NCBI GenBank assembly: GCA_001986395.2
Contig: MQVO02000018.1
Location: forward strand, 496,001 to 560,000
From: Irpex lacteus
Lineage: Eukaryota > Basidiomycota > Agaricomycetes > Polyporales > Irpicaceae
Length of the DNA: 64,000 nt
Reading direction: 5' to 3'
Shown: positions 14,401 to 23,600 of the stretch, piece after piece
Layout of the letters: every line of letters starts with the position of its first letter
Numbering within the stretch: the stretch's first letter is position 1
Notes under the pieces: model-generated
The model's database searches: none
What the model saw: only the letters and a program-made list of their open reading frames with translations
Told to the model about the DNA's origin: nothing
Made by a program: the position numbers and the translations under genes

Positions 14401-14529
14401 TAGTGCTGCTGGCCAATCGCTAAGTATCGACTCTCTTCTCCATTCGGGCAGTCCTGAAGTGCCGCCAGATTCGCCATCGTCCGCGTAGGAGGTAGAGGCA
14501 ACCCAAGATGCTATCTCGGATTTACCCAT
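5453..14529 (-). CDS. GCN1: Translational activator GCN1
   Basis: A giant HEAT-repeat protein that binds ribosomes together with GCN20 and delivers the uncharged-tRNA signal to the eIF2-alpha kinase GCN2. The coding region spans about 9.1 kb with many short introns, giving roughly 2600 residues as expected. HEAT-type helices run along the whole length. The eEF3-like region is clear at about 8690-9850, including DKQWRSKKGSIELLGMM and DSHAQVRAAANKSLKQFGE. The downstream GCN2-binding region lies near 7960-8470, including DVEDYVREAAMRAGR. The C-terminal exon ends with AKELIKVLL at 5453, after an intron at about 5623-5690. The N-terminus (SILSDWPAAL, then LTYPRYVDAASREAVE) is typical. The ATG at 14529 was chosen as the first Met before this conserved region; the frame stays open to 14619, so an upstream exon is possible. 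Confidence 0.93.
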
Positions 14530-15373
14530 GTCCCCTGCAGACTTGTCTTTCGCGAGAAGTCGTGCAAGAGTTTTTCGCGACAGTTTGGAACGGATGGGAA
14601 GTGGACGAGAAAAATACAAGTCACTCTCAGATCAATAAGGACGGGCCCGTGAAGACATTTAGACGCCTGTTATCAACGCCACAATGTTCAGCGCTCAATG
14701 CTTACGTTATCCAAATCAAAGCTCGAGCGAATTCTACACGGCGGGCGTGGGTTGTAGCAACCAACTAAGTACCACTATGCTGACTTTCTTGCTATCAGGT
14801 GGTTGGATATCTGGGTAAGCTCTCAGCACAATAGTCCATTTTCATACACGAGCACTGCACTGATGTGCTTTGGCCACTGACAGTGCAGATGATCATAAAT
14901 AAAAATATTGTCGATGCTAGCAACTTTTCTCTGAGGGAATTCCCCGGAACGCGTTCCTTTCTGTTTTCTCTTCCCCCTTTGTTTGGCTTGCTACAAGTGA
15001 GTAAGTAAACCGATTTCCCTTATTTGCCAACAATTGCTGACGATCGAATACAACATTACTTTGGTTCTCTCAGTTCCTCAACCGTGGGCACACTTGCTGA
15101 ACTTGGACGTACTCCACAAGAATGCTCCTACGACATATGATACGTAACAAGAAGTTGACACAAACTAGTGTGCCGGAATCTGACCGTCTCAACGCTCCTA
15201 GTTCGCCGCTGTCTTGTTTATCGATGCATCGTCACGGTCATGATGATGGTGATGAGGACAGGACAGGCTAATTCTAAGTCGGACGTACTATCCTTTACCT
15301 CACCATCCTTTGTACTACTTCACCCACCGTCTGCTCCTTCCATCTTCGCCCGACCCGCTCTAACGATATTCCA
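14530..15373. other. Divergent intergenic region
   Basis: Lies between the starts of GCN1 (minus) and the first membrane-protein gene (plus), so it should hold both promoters. No coding frame or repeat is supported. Confidence 0.5.
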
Positions 15374-16682
15374 ATGGCGCAGCTCCCGGAGTCCCAACTC
15401 GTACTTTCAATTATAGCTGTGCTGTGCCAGGCACTTACTTACGGTGATTTCATTTGCACTCGTACACTGGCATGGGTAGTGATTGATATTAATGCTGTCT
15501 AGGCATCTTTGTCACGACAGTCGCCGTAGCGGCACGCAGCTTGAGGCATGTTTACATCGTACACTGACTGTCTGTGAGCACTGACGTGTTTTAGCAAGCA
15601 CGGTCTCGTTATGCGAGCAAATGCCATTATATTCTCAATCACACTTTTAATATTTGGACTCTCCACAGCTTACTTGGCCGTCTACGTTTGTTCAGCGTTC
15701 TCCCAGCTGACTCCCTCTCACTTATTTGACGACACGGGATATAGAGAATTGCTTAGCGCTGCGGTTTTATTAAACTGTAAGTATAGCTAGAACCGCATGC
15801 AGCTTCATTGACAATAATTCTCGTAGATGTCTTCGCTGATGGCGTTGTCGTGTGGAGGATGACTGTTCTCTGTCGATTCCACTTTTCGAAGATGATATTC
15901 ATAGCGCCGTACTTGAGTTTAGGCCTAACTGGTTGTCAGTGTCTTTCTCTTGCCTCCAACGACAAGAATAAGCACTGATCATCCATTTAGTATCAGTTGT
16001 TGCAACGATCGTTGTTCGTATTATGCTCAATACGACAAGTCAGCCGAAGGACCACCCTCAAGGGCCTCTTGCAGCAGGGCTCAACATCGGTCAAGTGGCA
16101 ACCAATGTTTTCTCTCTGCTCACGAACATGAGCACGACGATTGTCATTTGGATCTGGGCATGGTCAGTACTCTTGTCATTGTATTCGCGTCTATGGGCTG
16201 TCAGCAGGCTTATAACCAAGTTTTATTGCTACTCAGGCGATATCGCAAATCCGCAGTGATCAATTTCGGAGCAACGAGCGCAACTAGCAAGATAACACGT
16301 ATCGCGATCTTAGTCGTTGAATCAGGTGTGATATACTGTATATCCTCCGTAAGTACCACGTCAAAACTTCAAAAACATCTACTCATTCTTGATCTCGATG
16401 TCTGATGATCTAGATAATAGCCCTTGTCGGTGCCTTCATTCATCTTCCCTGTGGGACACTTGGCGACATCTATACAGGGGTACATGTACAAGTTGCGGTA
16501 GGCATTCTATCACGCTTATTATTACTCGATTTTGACAATCGAACTGCCCCCCACTACAGGGTATGTACCCAGCTCTGATCATGATCCTTGTCAACTCCCG
16601 ACGATCACCCGGAGGCCGCTGCTCTTCCACACTCGTCGCCAATACTCACTCCAGCATGTGTTCTGCTTCTGATAAGGATTAG
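15374..16682 (+). CDS. Integral membrane protein, tandem copy 1
   Basis: Eight exons (15374-15443, 15503-15545, 15595-15776, 15827-15934, 15991-16162, 16237-16348, 16414-16497, 16560-16682) encode 297 residues with about seven hydrophobic segments. This matches a seven-helix-like membrane protein family common in Agaricomycetes and of unknown function. Conserved family points are FADGVVVWRM after helix 3, VESGVIYC before helix 6 and YPALIMILVN in helix 7. Intron 2 begins with GC (AG/GCATGT) rather than GT and is 49 nt. The first seven exons have the same lengths as those of the copy starting at 17672, so the two are tandem duplicates. The C-terminal tail is short, Ser-rich and probably cytosolic. 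The function cannot be inferred from the sequence. Confidence 0.75.
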
Positions 16683-17671
16683 GTTGCCTCCATTCAACCG
16701 ATGCTGCTAGCGGATGTTACAGATGTTGGCAGTCACCACATATCTCTGTGCGGGCCATAGACATCAGTGTAGTACAAGCGACGAATCGGACTCAGGAATG
16801 TGTATAACGAAGTGATTTGGCCACAGGGTGAAGGCAGTGCAATTTGTGGACTTGTATTGGGAATCTGAAGAGGATGTGGTGGTTGACTCGTAGGCCTAAG
16901 GAGAGGACGGATTGGTCATGGAAAGGGGTAGGTAAATACGTCTGGCAAATGGTCAGGAAGTGTCCCATAAGGCAAATCAGGGTTATTGACTCTGCAGCAG
17001 GGACGTATCATGCATCCCAATAACGGTTTATATATTCCCCGTGCTGCTCACAACGCGACACAACTTTCCGCTCGTTCTCTCCCACTTCCTGGTCCCAACC
17101 GCCGCACAATGTCCCGACCCCTCCTTGTCCTGGGTGAGCATGTTCTCATGGCTTCTCTTGCAGACCGATCACCGCCAGTCGTAACGCCAGCGATACTTCA
17201 GGCTTCTATCTGCATTCTCACACTGACGAGAACGCTCTAACGGGTGCTTTCAGTGGAGTGTAGACGCTTTCCATGAGAGGTGAGTAATTGTATCTGCATG
17301 ACCGCAGCAAAGAAGATGCTGATGGGCATTACATCTTTCAGTGCCGATAGCATCGCTCAGGTTTCCCCATCTACTATCATGCTGAGAAGAGAATAGCCCC
17401 GTGGAAGGTGGGATTCTAAATGAAGGTACTCGGCAAGCTTGCATTTTCACTGTGTAAGATGAAACCATGACTCACGCTCTTCATCATGTGCGACAAATGC
17501 GACTTGCTACCTGAAGTCAATCATTGCCTTGATGAACGTTAACGGACCCACTAGTATAAATCACGCAGCTCATGTACCAACTTGATGCAGGCTCGACCTC
17601 ACTCCTTACACTGTGATATTTACTGGCACTTGAATTGTCCTTCTCGGATCTCAAGAGCACCGTCCAATATC
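16683..17671. other. Intergenic between the tandem copies
   Basis: About 990 bases separating the two membrane-protein genes. Small open frames near 16986 and 17250 show no domain. The segment just before 17672 holds a TATA-like element and should be the promoter of copy 2. Confidence 0.5.
17555..17561 (+). promoter_or_regulatory. TATA-like element of membrane gene copy 2
   Basis: TATAAAT lies 111 nt before the ATG at 17672, a normal distance for fungal genes with a short leader. It is assigned by position and motif only. Confidence 0.4.
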
Positions 17672-20600
17672 ATGCTTTCTAGCTCGCAGGTAACACTGCT
17701 GTTCACTTTCGTCGAGGTACTGTGCCAAACGGTTGTCTACGGTAAGTGTTGACACTCCGCTAGTACAATGTCTGCAATACTAAACATACACTGTAGGATC
17801 ATTCATCGTAGTGGTACCAATTGCAGCTCACAGCTTACGGTGAGGCGTGCGCAAATTCACAAAGTGTATCTACTGACCTGCAAACTTTTGTGGGGTTACG
17901 AGCGGCACCGTCTGTAAAGTACGCGGAAAGCGAAGCTAAACTCAGAACCTCGAACGATAGCGAGAGAACTTATAAATTGACGTATACGGACCTGTAAAGT
18001 ACGCGGAAAGCGAAGCTAAACTACGTTACATGAGTCCTATTGTATACAAGCATGAAAGAGTATAAAACGGCGTACCTCAGAACCTCGAACGATAGCGAGA
18101 GAACTGAGGTCGTCGACACGACGCGCGGCGCTCGATGTGCGACGCGCTTAGGTAAGCAAAACTGTATAGGAACGCCACAAAGGCGATTGCCTGAATAAGA
18201 AAGGAAGCGCTCACGCGCGAAACGAAATAATAATGTCCATGCCCGATGAACGTCGAGAAATCGAATTACAACACGCCCACTCAGCGGGTGTGGACTTACA
18301 ACTGCCCCAGACCCAACAAGAAGCGATGGTGCTTCACCCGTGCGAGAGCCTTGGTCATTACGTCGGCAACTTGATCTCCGGTCGGTACGTATTCCGGGAT
18401 GATCTTGCCTTCGTCGTAGACGTCCCGAGTGAAATGATAACGCACTGCAATGTGCTTGGTGCGCTCGTGGTGCTCAGGATTCTTGATGAGTGCGATAGCG
18501 GACTGATTGTCGATGAGGAGAGGGACAGCGTAGTTGGGAGTAAGGCGGCCAATTTCGATAAGGAAAGAACGTAACCATATGGCCTCTTTAGCAGCATGAG
18601 CGGCAGCCATATACTCAGCCTCAGTGCTCGAGAGAGCGGCTGATTGCTGCTTCTTGGAAGACCAACTAATCGCACTGCCTGAGAGCATAAAAGCGTACCC
18701 AGTAATAGAGCGACGGTCGTCAACGTCAGAAGCCCAGTCTGCATCGACATAGCCAATGAGATCAGGAGCAATGGAGTCACGTTCCTGCGAGGTGGAACCA
18801 CGGTACGTGAGACGGAGGTCTTTGGTACCTTGAAGATAGCGGTAGACTCTGGTGATAGCGAGGAGGTGGTCACGGCCTGGAGTAGCTGCGTGCTTGCTGA
18901 GTACGCCCACTGAATACGCAAGGTCGGGACGTGTTCCAATCATGGCATACATCAGAGAACCAAGCATAGACTGGTAGACCTTGATGTCGACCTCGGGTTC
19001 GGCCTCGGTGAGCTTGACGAGCTTGTTCGCATCCATCGGAGTAGAAACTGGACGGCAGTCGGCAAGACCAAAGCGATCGAGAATCGTTTTAGAGAACTGT
19101 CTCTGGGACAGCTCGAGTGTGCGCCTGAGACGGTCACGGATGATCTCCATGTTGAGGATCCATCGAGCTTCGCCCAGGTCGGTCATCTCAAAGCGAGCCT
19201 TAAAGTCACGCTTGAGACGGTTGATAAGATTAAGGTCTTTGCAGACCAGGAGCATGTCGTCGACGTAGACGGCACAGATGACGAAGTGAGGACCTTCCTT
19301 CTTGTAGAAGACGGCGTGGTCGTGCTGAGAGCGGGTGAAACCTAAGTCGGCAAATTCCTTGGAGAGACGCTTGTACCATTCACGGCTAGACTGCTTCAGC
19401 CCGTAGAGAGACTTCTTTAGCTTCCAAACGACTGCATCATCGGCCTGGAAGCCAGGAGGACACTTCATGTAGATCTCCTCAGAGAGTTGACCATTGAGGA
19501 AGGCAGACTTGACGTCCATCTGGTGAACCTCGAGGTCTTCCTGGGCAGCGATGGCGAGAATAGCGCGGATGGAGGTGAATTTGGATACTGGCGCGAAGGT
19601 TTCGGTGTAGTCGACGCCCTCGACCTGCGTGAAGCCCTTGGCCACAAGACGTGCCTTGTACTTCACGATTTCGCCGTCTGGTCCTCGCTTGATGGCAAAG
19701 ACCCAACGGCAGTCGACAAGTGTGCGGTCACGTGGTTTGGGAACTTCGTCGTAGAGCTCAGCCTTGACAAAAGCTTGAAGTTCAGCAACGCAAGCCAACT
19801 TCCACTCAAGAGCGTCTGGACGCGCCATAGCCTGAGCATAGGTCTGAGGCGGCTCGTCTAGAGAGGCTCTGAGGGCGTGCTGGTCGGCGGTGAAGCTGAC
19901 GTCTGCGGCATCGTGGAAGTCGTCGTTCTCGTCGTCCTCTGGAGTCTCCGGTACGTCTGAGTGCTGATCCTGTTGTTGTTCTGCCTCCTTCAGCTCCTGA
20001 ACAGCTTGGATAGATGCCTTGTCACGTGAGTCCAAGTTAAACTTGGGGTGGTCGTCACGATCAGGCGCCTTGCGACTGCGAGTTGAACGACGGAGTTCAG
20101 GAGGAGGGATAGGAACAGGATACGGCTGCCTTGTTCCGCTAGGTGCAGGAACACGACGAGCACGTGCACGAGTAACCGGTCCACGGTCTGCAGCAGGTGC
20201 AGATGCAACGTCATCCTTAGAAGAATGAGAGGGTGCACGCACAGTGACTTCATCCGACTTAGAATCCCCGTCTTCCACATCCGGAGATGCTTCTGACGAC
20301 TCATCCTTGCCAGCTTCAGCCGCAGGTGGAGTGTCGTGAGGAGAGGGAGAGATGGTGATGTCAGGAGAGGAGGAGACATCGAAGGTGTCGTCAGGATCGA
20401 TAATGACGTGGTCAGAGGGAGAGCCTGGTCCTTCGTCGAATACAACATCTCTAGACTCGTAGATGCGCCCAGATTTCCTGTCGAGAACGTAGTATGACTG
20501 CTTGTTCTCGACGTAGCCTAGGAAAACCCCTTCCAGAGATTTAGGATCCAGCTTGCGACGCTTCTCATCTGGAATGTGAATGTGGGCCTTGCATCCGAAG

Positions 20601-23600
20601 ACGCGAAGGTGGGAGACAGACGGCTTGTTGCCAGTGTACGCCTCGTGAGGAGTTTGACGGACGAGGGTGCGAGTAGGAAGGAGGTTGAGGATGTGAGCAG
20701 TGTAGAGAACTGCGTACCCCCAGAACTTCTTAGGAAGCTTTGCCTCGTTGAGGAGAGAGCGGGCCATCTCGACGATCGTGCGGACCATACGCTCAGCCTT
20801 GCCATTCTGCTGTGGTGTGTAGGCGTTGGTCTTCTCGTGGTGAATACCCTTCTGGCGTAGCCAGGCCTCGAACTCCGTGGATCCATACTCGCCTCCACCG
20901 TCACTGCGAAAGAACTCGCCACGTTGTCCAGTTCGTACCTCAGAACGAGCGTAGAAGTCCTTGGTGCATTGCGCGGACTCGCTCTTGTGTTTCATGAGGG
21001 TGACAGAGACGTGGTGGGAGGCTTCGTCGAGGTGAAGGACGAAATAGCGATGGCCGTGAGGAGTAGACGTCTCCATGGGACCGCAGACGTCAGAGAAGAC
21101 GCGCTGCAACACCCTCGTGCTCTTCGAGTCAGCCTCCTTGGGGATAGGAAGGCGTGACTGTTTGCCCTCTAGGCAGGGAACACAGACATCGCGATGACGA
21201 GAGGTATCACCGACAATATCCATGCCCTCGACCATACCTTCACGCACCATCTTGAGGACATAGTCCACGTTAACGTGGCCAAGTCGACGGTGCCAGGTGG
21301 TGAGGTCTGCCTTGGAGATAGGCGCAGCGTGAGCTTTGAGAGCGAAGGCGGAAGTGGAGGAATGGAGAGGCAAGTCGCCCACTGAAGCGACGTAGGCACG
21401 AGGAGGAGTGATGGGCGTAGAGTCGAGGACGTAGAGACCGTGTGAGCGAGGAGCGAAACCGACGAGTTTGCTGCCTGAGCTGAGGATACGGCAAGAGTTG
21501 TCCTTGAATTCGACGTTGAAGCCCTTCTTCGTGAGGTGAGAGACGGAGAGGAGGTTGCCGTTGAGGTCTGGAACGTAGTAGACATCGGAGAAGATGGAGG
21601 GAGCAGTGGCACCGTTAACGCGAAGGTTGGCACCGACACGTCCAACACCGACAGCGGAGATAGCACGTTCATCGCCTAGCCAGACTTGGATGGGGGTGGC
21701 GAGAGGCTGGTAGTTAGCAAACCAGCGTCGCTGCGAGGTCATGTGGATGGAGGCACCGGAGTCGACAATCCACTTGGAAGAGATGTCGAGATGAGAGCCA
21801 CCGCTAGCCATGAAGATACGGAATGGGTGGTCGTCATCGGAGGCGTCAGCGTCGGCAGCGGCGACCTTAGCGTGCTCGCCTTCCTTCGTCTTAGCCTTCT
21901 TTGCCTTCTCCTGGTCAGCCTTCATCTTCCTGCAGTCGTCGGTGACGTGCCCGAGCTTCTTGCAGTACAAGCACCGCACGTCAAGCTTCTCCTTCTTCTT
22001 CTTGTCCTTCGGATTCCCCTTGCCTTTGCCGGACCGAGCGACGAGAGCGACCTGAGAAGGATCGCGGCGCATTTTCTCCTCCATGAGGATAGCGCTGATG
22101 ACGGCTTCGGTGGAAGGTTTGTCGGTGGACGACATGAGGATGGTGGAGAGGACGGAATAGGAAGCGGGGAGAGACATGATCATGGCGGAGGCGATGACGG
22201 CGTCGTCGAGAGGTTGACCGAGGGAGGAAAGAATGTAGCCCTTCTGGCGCATAGCGTTGAGCTGTGGCTCGAGGGGGGAGTCGTCCGAAAACGTGCCGCG
22301 GAAGAGGTCGGTGAGGAGCAGAACGATAGTCTGCTTACCTGTGCCCTCGTACCGTACATGCAGCTTCTCCCAGGCCTCCTTAGCAGTAGTGCAGTAGAGA
22401 ACACCGTTGAGCGGCTCGTCCCTGAGCGTGAGCAAGATCTGCGCGCGAGCTTCTTTCGCGAGGCGCCCGTGTTCTGCAACAGCGACGGCGTCGTTTGGGT
22501 CAGAAGGCGCAGCAGTCCCGGTGACGTGGTCCATGAGACCGCGGAGCTCGAGAACCATGGTGATGCGCGCTTTCCACGTCTGGAAGTTCGAACCGTCGTC
22601 CTCTAATGCTGGGATGTCGAGAAGACGGTTGGAACCAGATGGAGCGCCTTGGTTGCGAGCCGGGTAGATGGTTGTCATAGCGGGAATAGAACGAGGAGGG
22701 ATTCGTGTACTTGATTAGAAGCGGATACCGGAAGTGATTAGAGCGCGGGGCTCATAACCTTTTGTGGGGTTACGAGCGGCACCGTCTGTAAAGTACGCGG
22801 AAAGCGAAGCTAAACTCAGAACCTCGAACGATAGCGAGAGAACTTATAAATTGACGTATACGGACCTGTAAAGTACGCGGAAAGCGAAGCTAAACTACGT
22901 TACATGAGTCCTATTGTATACAAGCATGAAAGAGTATAAAACGGCGTACCTCAGAACCTCGAACGATAGCGAGAGAACTGAGGTCGTCGACACGACGCGC
23001 GGCGCTCGATGTGCGACGCGCTTAGGTAAGCAAAACTGTATAGGAACGCCACAAAGGCGATTGCCTGAATAAGAAAGGAAGCGCTCACGCGCGAAACGAA
23101 ATAATAATGTCCATGCCCGATGAACGTCGAGAAATCGAATTACAACACAAACAGCAAAAAGGGTATCAGTCGACGGCCAAATGTCGTCATGTTTGCCATC
23201 ACTCTTTTCATTTTCCTTCTATCTACGGCATATTGGGCGGTGACAGTTGGTACCATGGTCTCAAGTATCACACAGTCGGGACGGTTCAAGAACCCAGATA
23301 TACGCGAACTGTTCAACGCCATTGTTCTTGTAAGTTGTAAGTACTGAATGGGGAATGTGGTTCATTTGGACACTTCTGAGAAAGCTGATCGTTGCACTTA
23401 CGATAGATGTGTTCGCCGACGGTGTGGTGGTCTGGAGGATGAGCGTCTTGTGTAAAGACCAGTTCCCCAAGGCTGTGCTTGTCGTACCGCCGATCATATT
23501 GGCTCTAACAGCTTGTGAGCATCATTCTTCGTCATGTGCATGGCATCTTGATAACGATCAATGGCTCGTCCAGTATCTGTCGGAACTACGATTGGGGTGC

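Larger units (their letters stand above)
17886..23147 (-). mobile_element. Full-length Ty1/copia LTR retrotransposon
   Basis: A 5262-bp element in minus orientation. It has 388-bp LTRs at 17886-18273 and 22760-23147, a single gag-pol frame, a primer-binding site next to the 5' LTR and a 5-bp CAAAC target duplication. In element sense the LTR starts TGTTGT and ends CACAAAA. The domain order protease-integrase-RT-RNaseH defines copia. By eye the two LTRs show no mismatch, so the insertion looks very recent and the element looks autonomous. It lies in intron 2 of a membrane-protein gene, antisense to it, two bases before the splice acceptor. Confidence 0.95.

Noticed and set aside
17912..18105. 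Repeated 31- and 28-mers as a CRISPR array
   Set aside because: Only two copies of each, in a eukaryotic LTR, with no regular spacers.
21686..22606. 306-codon plus-strand frame inside the copia element
   Set aside because: It is the antisense shadow of gag; composition follows the real frame and no plus-strand gene motif is seen.
22736..22759. tRNA-Met-like sequence as a tRNA gene
   Set aside because: Only the anticodon arm and part of the D arm are present, with no acceptor or T arm. It directly adjoins the LTR and is best explained as a primer-binding site.
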